From the NCBI GenBank assembly GCA_016786745.1, contig JAEUVS010000053.1, positions 1 through 63,760 of the forward strand: a DNA stretch of 63,760 nt, given 5' to 3'. The translations under genes and the position numbers were made by a program. The notes beneath the pieces are model-generated. The model searched no databases. It was not told where the DNA came from and saw only the letters and a program-made list of their open reading frames with translations. This stretch comes from Chitinophagaceae bacterium (GTDB lineage Bacteria > Bacteroidota > Bacteroidia > Chitinophagales > Chitinophagaceae). Each line of letters begins with the position of its first letter. The first letter of the stretch is position 1. Of this stretch, positions 8,773 to 17,620 are shown one piece after another.

Positions 8773-11106
8773 ATGTTTAAAACAAACCTGAAAATAGCCT
8801 GGCGTAATCTTTTAAAAGACAGCCAATTTACATTTCTCAATATTCTCGGCTTATCTGCAGGACTCGCCTGTGCGCTATTGATATTGTTTTGGGTGAACGA
8901 CGAAATGCGATTCGATAAATTCCTCGACAACGACAACCGGTTATACCAGCTGTTAGAAAATGAATCGCCGTCATCGTCAGGGCCATTAAGCGAAATAGTA
9001 AAAAAACAAATACAGGGCGTGGAGTATGCTGCGGCTGTAGCGCCTGCCGAATGGTTTTCACCATACACACTTTCTTCAGGTGATAAAAGTATTAAAGCAA
9101 CCGGCCAGTATGTTGGCGAAGATTATTTCAACATCTTTTCGTTTAAGCTGGTAGACGGAAATAAGAATGAGGTGCTGAAAGATAGAGGTTCAATTGTTAT
9201 CTCCGATGAGCTGGCAAAAAAACTTTTTGGCACAGCAGAAAATGTAGTTGGAAAACCTGTTCTGTTTGATGAGGATACGACGTTTCACGTTTCCGGCGTA
9301 TTCCAAAAAATACCACTGCAGTCTTCTCAGCAATTCGATTTTGTATTATCCTTCAAATATTTCCAGCAAAAGAAACCATGGGCGGCAACGTGGGACAAAG
9401 GCCCACGGAACTATGTGTTGCTGACAAAGGGAACAGATATCAACGCGTTCAATAAAATTATCGCCAACGTGGTTTCCGCCAACACCGGTGATTCGATAAC
9501 CGTGTCCGCGGTTAAGTATTCAGATGTTTATCTCTATGGCCTGTATGATGGCGCCAATTACGGCACTTCGGGAAAAGGTAGAATTCAATACGTTCGGTTG
9601 TTTTCGGTGCTGGCCATTTTCATTCTTGTAATTGCGTGTATAAATTTCATGAATTTGTCTACCGCAAAAGCATCCAGGCGATTAAAAGAAATTGGTATAA
9701 AAAAAGTGATTGGCGCAGAGAGGAAGCATCTCATCATGCAATTCCTTACAGAGTCGCTACTGCTTACGCTTTTGGCAACGGTCTTTGCGGTTATCATCGC
9801 GTTATCTCTTCTGCCAGCATTCAATAGTATCACAGGAAAGCAAATAAGTCTGCATTTCGATCCCGCCATCGTCATCTATTTTGTACCTGTAATTCTTTGC
9901 ACCGGGCTACTGGCAGGAAGTTATCCCGCCCTGTATTTGTCTAAATTCAACCCGCTTTCTGTATTGAAAGGAAAGATTGCCACATCCCTGGCCGAAGTGT
10001 TATCGAGGAAAGGATTGGTGGTATTTCAGTTTACGCTATCAACAATTTTGATTGTAGCGGTGATGATAATATATCAACAGGTGCAATTTATACAAAGCAC
10101 CGATATCGGCTATAGAAAGGATAATGTAATTCGCCTGCCTGTGGAAGGCAATATAAAGGGGAGGGAAAAAACGTTTATCGCGGAACTCAAGAATATTCCC
10201 GGTGTGGCCAATGCAACATCTGCGTATCACAAAATAGTTGGACGCGGGTATGGACATAGCGGTATGAAATGGCCCGGTAAAAATCCCAACGATAATGTTT
10301 TCTTTGAGGCTTTTGAGGTTGACTACGATTTTGTGGAAACGATGGGTATGCAGATGAAAGAAGGAAGGACTTTCTCCAGGAGTTTTGGCGGCGATTCATC
10401 GAAGATCATATTGAACGAAAAAGCTGTCGAAGCGATGCGATTGAAAAATCCTGTCGGGCAAACTATAATCAGATTCGGCCACCCTGTTGAAATTATCGGT
10501 GTCGTAAAAGACTTCCGTTACGAATCGCTGCACCAGCCCATTCACCCGGCATATTTATTCTTATGGCCAGGTGGCACCATCTTCGCGAGAGTGCGGTCGG
10601 ACAATCAACCAAAAACGATAGCGGCCATTGAAAAGCTTTATGAGCGGTATAACCCTGGCTATCCGTTTACATTTAGTTTCCTGGACGAGGCCTATCAAAA
10701 GCAATATGATTCGGAACTACGCGTATCGGCGCTGTCTAAATATTTTGCCGGCCTCGCGATTATTATTTCATGTCTCGGTCTCTTCGGTTTGGCAGCATTC
10801 ACGGCACAGAAAAGAAGAAAGGAGATTGGTGTAAGAAAAGTAGTCGGTGCATCTGTAGCGAACATTACAGCAATGCTATCAAAAGAATTTCTCCGGTTGA
10901 CCGTCATATCGCTCATAATCGCGCTTCCCGTAGCATGGTGGCTGATGAGTAGCTGGCTTGAAAATTTTGCTTACCGGATTAATATTACTCCATCCATATT
11001 CCTGGTTACGGCCGTTGCTGTGATCCTTATAACAGTGCTTACGGTTAGTTTCCAGACAATAAAAGCTGCGTTGGCAAACCCGGTTAAAAGTTTAAGAACA
11101 GAATAG
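8773..11106 (+). CDS. FtsX/MacB-type ABC transporter permease
   Basis: A 777-residue permease of the kind common in Bacteroidota: one N-terminal membrane segment (FLNILGLSAGLACALLILFW), a large periplasmic MacB-like domain, three membrane segments in the middle (from about residue 280), a second periplasmic domain and three more near the C-terminus. The repeated FtsX signature appears twice (SRRLKEIGIKKVIGAERKHL and KRRKEIGVRKVVGAS). The start at 8773 is chosen over the longer frame at 8614 because MFKTNLKIAWRNLLKD is the usual opening of this family. No ATPase gene lies next to it, so its partner must be elsewhere. Likely role: lipoprotein or small-molecule export, or stress signalling; the substrate is unknown. 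Confidence 0.88.
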   Translation: MFKTNLKIAWRNLLKDSQFTFLNILGLSAGLACALLILFWVNDEMRFDKFLDNDNRLYQLLENESPSSSGPLSEIVKKQIQGVEYAAAVAPAEWFSPYTLSSGDKSIKATGQYVGEDYFNIFSFKLVDGNKNEVLKDRGSIVISDELAKKLFGTAENVVGKPVLFDEDTTFHVSGVFQKIPLQSSQQFDFVLSFKYFQQKKPWAATWDKGPRNYVLLTKGTDINAFNKIIANVVSANTGDSITVSAVKYSDVYLYGLYDGANYGTSGKGRIQYVRLFSVLAIFILVIACINFMNLSTAKASRRLKEIGIKKVIGAERKHLIMQFLTESLLLTLLATVFAVIIALSLLPAFNSITGKQISLHFDPAIVIYFVPVILCTGLLAGSYPALYLSKFNPLSVLKGKIATSLAEVLSRKGLVVFQFTLSTILIVAVMIIYQQVQFIQSTDIGYRKDNVIRLPVEGNIKGREKTFIAELKNIPGVANATSAYHKIVGRGYGHSGMKWPGKNPNDNVFFEAFEVDYDFVETMGMQMKEGRTFSRSFGGDSSKIILNEKAVEAMRLKNPVGQTIIRFGHPVEIIGVVKDFRYESLHQPIHPAYLFLWPGGTIFARVRSDNQPKTIAAIEKLYERYNPGYPFTFSFLDEAYQKQYDSELRVSALSKYFAGLAIIISCLGLFGLAAFTAQKRRKEIGVRKVVGASVANITAMLSKEFLRLTVISLIIALPVAWWLMSSWLENFAYRINITPSIFLVTAVAVILITVLTVSFQTIKAALANPVKSLRTE

Positions 11107-11252
11107 CCTGAATGAATTTAAAATGAAGAAAGGCTCTACAAACAATGTTTCAGAAAACCGTTTTTGGTCATGTTGGCTATGAAAATGTGAGCAGTTTTTG
11201 CGCAGAATTTTAAAAGCGGTTCGGTATTAGCCCCGGATCGCTGCACAACTAA

Positions 11253-12920
11253 CTACGGAATCAATTCAAATTCGAGTAAAGAAACCGAATGATGAGGCAT
11301 TTCAAGTGGAAGTGTTAGGATACCATTCCCCACATTGATTACTTTTTGCGGTTCGAGTAATTCAAGCGCCTGCCGCGACTTAATTTTTTTTACCTGTTCG
11401 ACAGTCGGGTTGTATGGAGAACCCATCGCTTTCCAAATGGTGTGCGCATTGCTGTGATGTTCATCAATCCGGTAATGTCGTATTCTATACGAACCGCGTG
11501 CAGGCAGTGTAAGCGATAGTTTTATTTTCTTCAGTTTCTTATCTTCAACATTTTCATCGTAATTGTAAATCATCACCTGCACATTTTTGCCGTTGCGCGT
11601 GGCTAAACCCTCAACAGTGCCACCGGCAGGATGCATCATCTGGATTCGTTGTGGTCCTAATTTTCCAAGCAGCCGGAACGAATTGAACACAGGTTTTTCA
11701 ATTTCCTCAGCTGTAAATAATGTTCGCTGTCCCTCGAAGATTCTATACCCTGGATTAAACGAACCATCAAAAACAATGCATCGGACAGGATTAAAGGGAA
11801 ATTGAGCGGCAAGGTCGATCATCGCCTTTGCAAATGCACACTGAAATACCGCGTGATATTCAGTATTCCTGTACCCGACTGCCGGGTTTTCAGTAGTGGT
11901 TACATTTAACCCGATGTCAATATCCCCTTCAGTAACATATATTGGAATGCCTTTTGTGCCGGCGATAGCTGCAATCTTTGACAGGTTTGTTGTCGCGGTT
12001 TCTTTTATAAACGCAACGCTGGGCGAAAACTTTGGAAAATCCAGCGCCAGTTTCTTCGAAGTAAAGTTGCCGAGTTTGCTGATTGCGAAATTGGTGCCCT
12101 TCAGGTGGAACGTGATAAAATCGAGCGGGGTACCAATCGAATCAGTTTTGTAATTTTTACCTGACAGGCAATGCTCGATAAACCGCATTAATTTAGGGGT
12201 TCCTCTTTCTATACTTTGCGTTACTGAATTTCCGCCGACCTGGGCTTGAGGCAGCGCTGCTTTCACAGCGGCAGCCGTATAGTCATACATCTTGTGAAAT
12301 TCTTCTTCAGTGCCCATCCAGTAGTTGCCAATATCCGGCTCGTTCCACATTTCCCATTTCCATTTTCGCACTTCATCCACGCCATATCGTTCAACACAAT
12401 GCTTTACGATGTGATAGATAAGGTCGTGCCATTTGTCGTAATCTTTCGGCGGATATTTAACAAGGTTATCGTTTATACGTGGAACGGAATCGGGTGCCGA
12501 GCTCAATGAATCCGGCATTAGTCCCAAATGCATGATGGGAATAAATTTCTGTTTTAAAACAACATCGAGAATTTGATCGAATAGTGTGAAGTCGTAGAAA
12601 GGATTTCCGTTTTTATCAACCTGGTAAACATTTGTTGAACCCCAGTCGGCCTCTGCGGTAAATGGAACAGCTGTTCCTGTTGAGGTAATACCCCAGATGC
12701 GTTTGTAAAAGGGATAAGGAGAGGAGTCAGCAATACGTCGCAACAGGCGTTCGCCCTGGGGAGTTAATCCCAGCCCGGAGGCCCCACCGATTGCGTTCCA
12801 GACCGGTTCGATGTTACCTGTAATGTGGGTCGCGTCTACAGTTATCGTTACGACAGATTGTGATTGCGACTCAATGCAGGTTACAACCAGTGATAAGAGG
12901 AGTGAGATGATATTTTTTAA
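11253..12920 (-). CDS. GH39-like glycosidase with apparently lost start codon
   Basis: The protein resembles GH39 beta-xylosidase-type enzymes: VWNAIGGASGLGLTP at the N-terminus, the acid/base motif KWEMWNEPDIG, and a candidate nucleophile in IYVTEGD. The frame stays open and protein-like upstream of the first usable start (TTG 12743), through a signal-peptide-like KNIISLLLSLVVTC and the strand-1 region, to a stop at 12966-12968. No ATG, GTG or TTG exists in that stretch. Where MKNIIS would be expected the codon is TTA (12918-12920). So the gene is either a fresh pseudogene, starts at a rare codon (ATT 12957-12959 or CTG 12927-12929), or carries a sequence error. It lies downstream of the DeoR gene on the same strand. 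Confidence 0.72.
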   Translation of the reverse strand, partial: LKNIISLLLSLVVTCIESQSQSVVTITVDATHITGNIEPVWNAIGGASGLGLTPQGERLLRRIADSSPYPFYKRIWGITSTGTAVPFTAEADWGSTNVYQVDKNGNPFYDFTLFDQILDVVLKQKFIPIMHLGLMPDSLSSAPDSVPRINDNLVKYPPKDYDKWHDLIYHIVKHCVERYGVDEVRKWKWEMWNEPDIGNYWMGTEEEFHKMYDYTAAAVKAALPQAQVGGNSVTQSIERGTPKLMRFIEHCLSGKNYKTDSIGTPLDFITFHLKGTNFAISKLGNFTSKKLALDFPKFSPSVAFIKETATTNLSKIAAIAGTKGIPIYVTEGDIDIGLNVTTTENPAVGYRNTEYHAVFQCAFAKAMIDLAAQFPFNPVRCIVFDGSFNPGYRIFEGQRTLFTAEEIEKPVFNSFRLLGKLGPQRIQMMHPAGGTVEGLATRNGKNVQVMIYNYDENVEDKKLKKIKLSLTLPARGSYRIRHYRIDEHHSNAHTIWKAMGSPYNPTVEQVKKIKSRQALELLEPQKVINVGNGILTLPLEMPHHSVSLLEFELIP

Positions 12921-13023
12921 CTGGGCCAGGGGGAGAGCTTTGTTAACCTTAAAGATAATTAAGTATTATCACCTTTTTCAGCCTGCCCGAGCGCATAGGC
13001 TACTTGCCGATACAACTGCGCGC

Positions 13024-13788
13024 TTACACGATCGTTACTTCGATGCCTGCTCCCTCAAGGTTCGTAACAAAATGTTTCGGAATACCTTCGTCGGTAATAA
13101 TTCTGTCAACACTCTCTATGCCACAGATTCTTCCCAAACCTCTTTTGCCAAATTTTGTTGAGTCAGACAGCACGATTACTTTCTGTGCAGCAGCAATCAT
13201 TTGCCTGTTAAGATGTGCTTCGTTAACGCTCGTAGTGGTTAGCCCGAACTCCAGGTCAATGCCGTCGACGCCGAGAAATAATTTTGTGCAGGAAAAGTCA
13301 GACAATATATTTTCCGCATATGGCCCCGTAACAGACGACGAACTTTTTCTAAGCACACCACCCAACTGAACAATTTCAACCTCCGGATGTTTCATCAGTT
13401 CAAGCGCAACATTCAGTGCAGAAGTAATAACAGTTAAACTTTCCCGCGGTTCGATATTCTTCGCCAATGCCAATACCGATGTACCCGACGCTATGATGAT
13501 GCTGTCGTTCGCTTCGACCGACTTCGCGGCAACCGCGCCGATTTTCATCTTTTCAGGCGCCTGTAGTTTCTCTTTCACATTCACCGGCCTGTCGGCAGTA
13601 TAAGGATTGTTGAGCGTGGCGCCGCCGTGTGTTCTGAACAATAAATTCTTCTCCTCGAGTAATTTCAAATCCTTTCGAATGGTTACAGACGAAACGTTAA
13701 GCGCTCGGTATAAATCCAATACATTTACGCTGCCTTCGCTTTGCAGTTGTTTCAATATATAGTGGTGCCTCTCAGCTAGACTCATCAT
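13024..13788 (-). CDS. DeoR/GlpR-family transcriptional repressor
   Basis: Residues 1-57 form the DeoR winged helix (RHHYILKQLQSEGSVNVLDL, VSSVTIRKDLKLLEEK); the rest is the DeoR sugar-phosphate sensor domain with SGTSVLALAKNI and LFLGVDGID. Members are cytoplasmic repressors released by phosphorylated sugars or glycerol-3-phosphate. It is divergent from glpD, and a tandem repeat that resembles DeoR sites lies just before glpD, so a GlpR-like role is the best guess. The next gene downstream is the GH39-like glycosidase, which leaves a sugar-linked role possible. ATG 13788 or the adjacent ATG 13785 can serve as start. Confidence 0.88.
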   Translation of the reverse strand: MMSLAERHHYILKQLQSEGSVNVLDLYRALNVSSVTIRKDLKLLEEKNLLFRTHGGATLNNPYTADRPVNVKEKLQAPEKMKIGAVAAKSVEANDSIIIASGTSVLALAKNIEPRESLTVITSALNVALELMKHPEVEIVQLGGVLRKSSSSVTGPYAENILSDFSCTKLFLGVDGIDLEFGLTTTSVNEAHLNRQMIAAAQKVIVLSDSTKFGKRGLGRICGIESVDRIITDEGIPKHFVTNLEGAGIEVTIV

Positions 13789-13815
13789 AAGTGGCTTATT
13801 GAATATGGGTTAGAT

Positions 13816-13823
13816 CAAAAATA
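13816..13823 (-). promoter_or_regulatory. Candidate -7 box of the DeoR gene
   Basis: The - strand reads TATTTTTG, an exact match to the Bacteroidota TAnnTTTG element, about 27 bp before the DeoR start codon. The -33 region is weak (TCTG about 22 bp upstream). Confidence 0.4.
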
Positions 13824-13919
13824 CATAATACTCCCGAGTGTCTTACAGATATAAATTTAGTTTCAAATGTGTTCATAAAATATTTTTACTGGTTTCGATA
13901 TGTTATTAAATATTTTCTC

Positions 13920-13958
13920 TACTTTCGACTGCCATTCAAACGAAACGTGAAACGAAAC
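13920..13958 (+). promoter_or_regulatory. glpD promoter and tandem operator candidate
   Basis: TACTTTCG (13920-13927) is one mismatch from the TAnnTTTG -7 box and would start transcripts near 13934. Right after it lie two perfect copies of AAACGAAAC (13938-13946 and 13950-13958), 12 bp apart from start to start. On the other strand each copy reads GTTTCGTTT, close to the TTTCGTTT-like repeats bound by several DeoR-family repressors. A repressor bound here would block elongation into glpD. The regulator encoded divergently at 13024-13788 is the obvious candidate. Confidence 0.55.
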
Positions 13959-13971
13959 TAATGAAAAGTTG

Positions 13972-15606
13972 ATGGAGGAGAAAAAACTGCTGGACAGGGG
14001 GGAAAGTATCAGGCGGCTCAGCGAAAATACATCCGACTGGGATATCGTCGTAATAGGGGGAGGAGCCACAGGATTAGGAATCGCCGTTGACGCCGCAAGT
14101 CGCGGTCTGCGGACCCTTCTCCTCGAGCAGTCCGATTTCGCGAAAGGCACCTCCAGCCGAAGCACAAAGCTGGTACATGGAGGCGTCCGTTACCTTGCCC
14201 AGGGAGATATTGGCCTGGTTTACGCCGCACTCAGGGAGCGCGGACTTCTTCTTCAAAATGCTCCTCATGTTGTTTCTAAACAATCGTTCATCATTCCGTG
14301 TTTCAGCACGTGGGATTTGATGAAATATGGTATCGGCCTAAAACTGTACGACTGGCTTTCGGGCCGTTTCAGTTTCGGAAGGTCGCGGCTTATTAGAAGA
14401 AATGAATTACGCGATCATTTACCCAATCTCGGCAGGAAGAAATTAAAAGGAGGTATTGAATACTTCGACGGTCAGTTCGATGATGCCCGGCTGTCTGTCA
14501 ACCTCGCACAAACAAGCGCTGAACATGGAGGCGTGCTCATCAACTATTTTCCGGTAAAAAGTCTCATAAAAAAAGACGGCACTATCAAAGGTGTGGTCGC
14601 AATTGACAGCGAAGACAACAACAGGGAATATGTCATTCACGCAAAATCAGTAATCAATGCGACCGGTGTTTTTGTAGATGAGATCCTGCGGATGGATATA
14701 AAAGAATCAAAGCCCCTGGTACGACCGAGCCAGGGCGTTCATCTTGTTTTTGAAAGATCGTTTCTGAACAGCAGCAGCGCAGTGATGATTCCGAAAACAG
14801 CCGACGGAAGGGTGCTATTCGCAGTGCCCTGGCAGGATCATGTGCTTGTGGGAACTACCGATACGCCGCTCGATAAACATTCACTCGAGCCAAGGGCGCT
14901 GGACGTGGAAATTGATTTTATCCTCGACACGGTAAAACAATATTTTACAAAAGCGCCTTCCAGGAAAGATGTGCTCAGTGTTTATGCGGGTCTGCGACCA
15001 CTGGCAGCTCCTGATAAAGATGAAGAAAGTACGAAAGAAATTTCCCGCGATCACAAACTCATCGTGAGCCGGTCGGGATTGATAACAATCACGGGGGGAA
15101 AGTGGACAACCTACCGCAAGATGGCCGAAGAAACAGTAAATAAAGCAGCGGAAGTTGGCAAGCTTGAAGCAACAAAAAGCAATACGAGGAATTTGAAAAT
15201 TCATGGCTGGCTCCCTTCTTCCCAGAAAATTTCCTCTTCACTGTATGGGAGCGACGCAGGTAAATTGATGGCGCTTACCGAAGAAAATAGCAGCTGGTCG
15301 ACACCGTTACACAATAATTTTTCATATACCGGGGCACAGGTGATATGGGCGGTACGGCATGAAATGGCAAGAACAGTAGAGGATGTGCTCGCCCGCCGGT
15401 TACGACTATTGTTTTTAGATGCAAATGCAGCGATCGAAACGGCGCCCCGCGTCGCGGAGTTAATGATGCAGGAACTGGGTCGTAATGAAGAATGGAAAAA
15501 TCAGCAGGTACAGCAGTTTACTCATCTCGCGAATCAATATTTACTGAAAGAATCGTTCAATAAAATTAATCTGGCATCTAATGACAAACTATATACTCTC
15601 TCTTGA
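13972..15606 (+). CDS. glpD: Aerobic glycerol-3-phosphate dehydrogenase
   Basis: An FAD-dependent enzyme that oxidises sn-glycerol-3-phosphate to dihydroxyacetone phosphate and passes electrons to quinone at the inner face of the membrane. The Rossmann motif VVIGGGATGLG lies near residue 25, followed by the family block SSRSTKLVHGGVRYL; later blocks include VNATGVFVDEI, GTTDTPL and the C-terminal GGKWTTYRKMAEE. The length of 544 residues is normal for the family. ATG 13972 is preferred over the preceding TTG. The gene ends by overlapping the start of a truncated glycerol-kinase frame by 26 bp, the remains of a glpD-glpK operon. Confidence 0.95.
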   Translation: MEEKKLLDRGESIRRLSENTSDWDIVVIGGGATGLGIAVDAASRGLRTLLLEQSDFAKGTSSRSTKLVHGGVRYLAQGDIGLVYAALRERGLLLQNAPHVVSKQSFIIPCFSTWDLMKYGIGLKLYDWLSGRFSFGRSRLIRRNELRDHLPNLGRKKLKGGIEYFDGQFDDARLSVNLAQTSAEHGGVLINYFPVKSLIKKDGTIKGVVAIDSEDNNREYVIHAKSVINATGVFVDEILRMDIKESKPLVRPSQGVHLVFERSFLNSSSAVMIPKTADGRVLFAVPWQDHVLVGTTDTPLDKHSLEPRALDVEIDFILDTVKQYFTKAPSRKDVLSVYAGLRPLAAPDKDEESTKEISRDHKLIVSRSGLITITGGKWTTYRKMAEETVNKAAEVGKLEATKSNTRNLKIHGWLPSSQKISSSLYGSDAGKLMALTEENSSWSTPLHNNFSYTGAQVIWAVRHEMARTVEDVLARRLRLLFLDANAAIETAPRVAELMMQELGRNEEWKNQQVQQFTHLANQYLLKESFNKINLASNDKLYTLS

Positions 15607-15695
15607 CCAGGGAACGACGAGCTCGCGCGCAATTGTGTTCGATAAAAATAAAATGGATCTTCGATAATGTTGAAGGTGCAAGGGAAAAGAAGTAA
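15581..15695 (+). pseudogene. glpK: Relic of glycerol kinase gene glpK (two fragments)
   Basis: An ATG at 15581 opens a 28-codon frame reading TNYILSLDQGTTSSRAIVFD, the unmistakable glycerol-kinase N-terminus with the phosphate-1 loop, then ends at TAA 15665-15667. In the next frame (15645-15695) the codons read KIKWIFDNVEGAREK and stop, which matches the kinase segment around residues 140-155 of E. coli GlpK. So about 115 codons between the two fragments, and everything after the second, are gone. The junction lies near 15641-15653 in an A-rich run. It overlaps the glpD stop by 26 bp, as an intact glpD-glpK operon would. A functional product is very unlikely. Confidence 0.85.
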
Positions 15696-15708
15696 AAATG
15701 ACCAAACG

Positions 15709-16629
15709 ATGAAAAAACTTTGCCTTTTATTGCTATTTGCGGGTGCCGGTCTTTGTTCGTTTACCCAACAAAAGAAAATTATCATTCTCACCGAACAATC
15801 TCAGAACCGTATTGTACTCGTCGACACGGATACCGACGAAATCATATGGGATTGGCGTCCCGAAGAGTCTAACATAAAACCCGGGCATGTAGAATGGTTC
15901 AATGCCCCTGATGATGCGAAATCAGTTTACAGTAATCAATATATTCTCATCACTGCTTCAGGCGGCGGCGTAGCGCTGATACGCATCGCAGATAAAAAAG
16001 CGGTATTCTATGCATACGCCGGCGGCAATCCTCATTCAGCCGAACTTCTTCCCGATGGAAATATCGTGTGCGCATCGAGCACGGGTAACTTCCTCACGCT
16101 ATTCAAAGTCGACTCAAATACGGTAGGAGAGAATACCTGGAAGAAAACAATTCCCATAGCATTTGGACATAACGTTGTGTGGGATAAGAAACATAAGCTC
16201 TTATGGAGCGCCGCGATGGATCATATTAAGTCGTTCCGTTACAATTTCAGCTGCAACGATCCTGCACTAACGTTAGTCGATTCGCTGACTATTCCCGGCA
16301 CCGAAGCTCACGATCTTTTTCCTGACTTTGGTACATCAGCATTGTGGCTCACTAATCCTACAGATGTGTACCGCTTTGATGTAAATAAGAAAACTGTTTC
16401 ATCCACTAATCTTCTTAATAACAATATCAAAAGTGTTTCTTCAGGGCCCTCAGAATTTCCGACTATCGTATCTCAGCCAAAAGAGCAATGGTGGACGGAT
16501 GAAGTGCTGGATGGCAGTGGCAATTCCGTTTTCAGGCAGCCAGGATTAAAAATTTACAAAGCACGGTGGTTGCTCGTGAACACGTTCAGTTACGGGCAGA
16601 AAGATAAGTACCGTCAATGCGTTAAGTAA
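15709..16629 (+). CDS. Secreted DUF6528-like beta-propeller protein
   Basis: A signal peptide (MKKLCLLLLFAGAGLCSFTQ) is followed by a roughly 285-residue repeat protein with WD/PQQ-like blades: NRIVLVDTDTDEIIWDW, HSAELLPDGNIVCASS and GHNVVWDKKHKLLWSA. This agrees with DUF6528-type propellers found beside glycoside hydrolases in Bacteroidota. The enzymatic role, if any, is unknown. The frame is open further upstream (15667) over the glpK relic, but ATG 15709 begins the signal peptide and is chosen. The gene was perhaps brought next to glpD when glpK was lost. Confidence 0.75.
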   Translation: MKKLCLLLLFAGAGLCSFTQQKKIIILTEQSQNRIVLVDTDTDEIIWDWRPEESNIKPGHVEWFNAPDDAKSVYSNQYILITASGGGVALIRIADKKAVFYAYAGGNPHSAELLPDGNIVCASSTGNFLTLFKVDSNTVGENTWKKTIPIAFGHNVVWDKKHKLLWSAAMDHIKSFRYNFSCNDPALTLVDSLTIPGTEAHDLFPDFGTSALWLTNPTDVYRFDVNKKTVSSTNLLNNNIKSVSSGPSEFPTIVSQPKEQWWTDEVLDGSGNSVFRQPGLKIYKARWLLVNTFSYGQKDKYRQCVK

Positions 16630-16636
16630 CTAAATC

Positions 16637-16668
16637 CGGAAACCCCGCACATTCATGCAGGGATTCCG
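16637..16668. terminator. Hairpin between convergent genes
   Basis: An imperfect stem pairs CGGAA/TTCCG, CCC/GGG and GCA/TGC around a short loop, between the ends of the DUF6528 gene (+) and the TTHB210-like gene (-). It has no strong T-run, so it may be a bidirectional but weak terminator. Confidence 0.35.
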
Positions 16669-16688
16669 TTGCTGAAATTGACCGTTAG

Positions 16689-17468
16689 TTAAGAAGCTGT
16701 GCGGTATTGAAATCCATCCAGGATAACATCTGTTATGCCATCGTGTTTCACCACTTTTAATTTTGTTGGATAATAACCGTTTTTCTGAACTTTTGCAGGT
16801 TGCGGAATCGCTCTTTCGAAGTTACTGCTCTGCTTCAGGAACTCAAGTGTTATCATGGGCTCGTAAAAAGTTACTTTACCATCATAGGAACCATAGATGA
16901 AAGTTTCAGTGAAGCCCTGTCCGTTGAATTCCCCTGATGTAACGTCAACCCAATGTGCACCCATTTGAGGTACTCCACCCCCGGGATTGAAATATGTTGC
17001 CGGGAAATATTCGGGTGCCGGCCAGTTTTTGAACTTTGAACTATCCACCTCGTATGCTGGGATAGCGGCCACTTCAGAAGGTGTCATCATGTAAAAATGA
17101 AAATCGAAATGGGGCTTACCGTAAAACATTTCCGGCTCGTGACCCATAGGGTTCCATCCCAGGTTTAAATGGTCGAAGGGGTTAACGCCTACTTTCGAAT
17201 GGAACTTCAATGTCCACATCGGCATGGATGAATGGCCGCCATGTCCCTGGTCACCGGTGGGTGCGGTGTTTAATACTGCATCCGTCAATGACACTGCAAG
17301 GCGTTCCGGGTTTCCGGATTTATCGAGTTGTGCCCATGTCCACGCTTTACCGGAAAAAACCTGTGATTCTGGCCCTTTGAAAATGCCGTTTTTCTCGCTT
17401 TCTACATCTTTTTTACAAGAGGTTACCAAAATGGTTGCTATCGCACCAAACAGAATAACTTTTTTCAT
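16689..17468 (-). CDS. TTHB210-like / DUF5602-type lipoprotein
   Basis: A lipoprotein leader (ILVTSCKKD, cysteine at about residue 18) precedes a 240-residue domain rich in His and Trp: GHGGHSSMPMW, GWNPMGHEPEM and HFDFHFYMMTP. The pattern fits the TTHB210-like (DUF5602) family, whose function I do not know; the clustered histidines suggest metal binding. It stands alone on the - strand, with 152 bp to the fucosidase stop upstream in its own direction. Confidence 0.65.
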   Translation of the reverse strand: MKKVILFGAIATILVTSCKKDVESEKNGIFKGPESQVFSGKAWTWAQLDKSGNPERLAVSLTDAVLNTAPTGDQGHGGHSSMPMWTLKFHSKVGVNPFDHLNLGWNPMGHEPEMFYGKPHFDFHFYMMTPSEVAAIPAYEVDSSKFKNWPAPEYFPATYFNPGGGVPQMGAHWVDVTSGEFNGQGFTETFIYGSYDGKVTFYEPMITLEFLKQSSNFERAIPQPAKVQKNGYYPTKLKVVKHDGITDVILDGFQYRTAS

Positions 17469-17620
17469 GAACTGTTTTTTTATTTTTCTTGTTAGTAAGG
17501 GCCCGAAGATGCGGTGCCATTTACCGGAAGGAAACTGCAGGAGAAATGAATTGCGAAAAACAGCGATGAATTGTTGGAATTAGAGGAGTGTGTTGAATTA
17601 ATATTTTTTTACAAGTATCC

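Noticed and set aside
12743..12745. TTG 12743 as start of the GH39-like gene
   Set aside because: It would remove the signal peptide and the first conserved strand, and the same frame is protein-like upstream.
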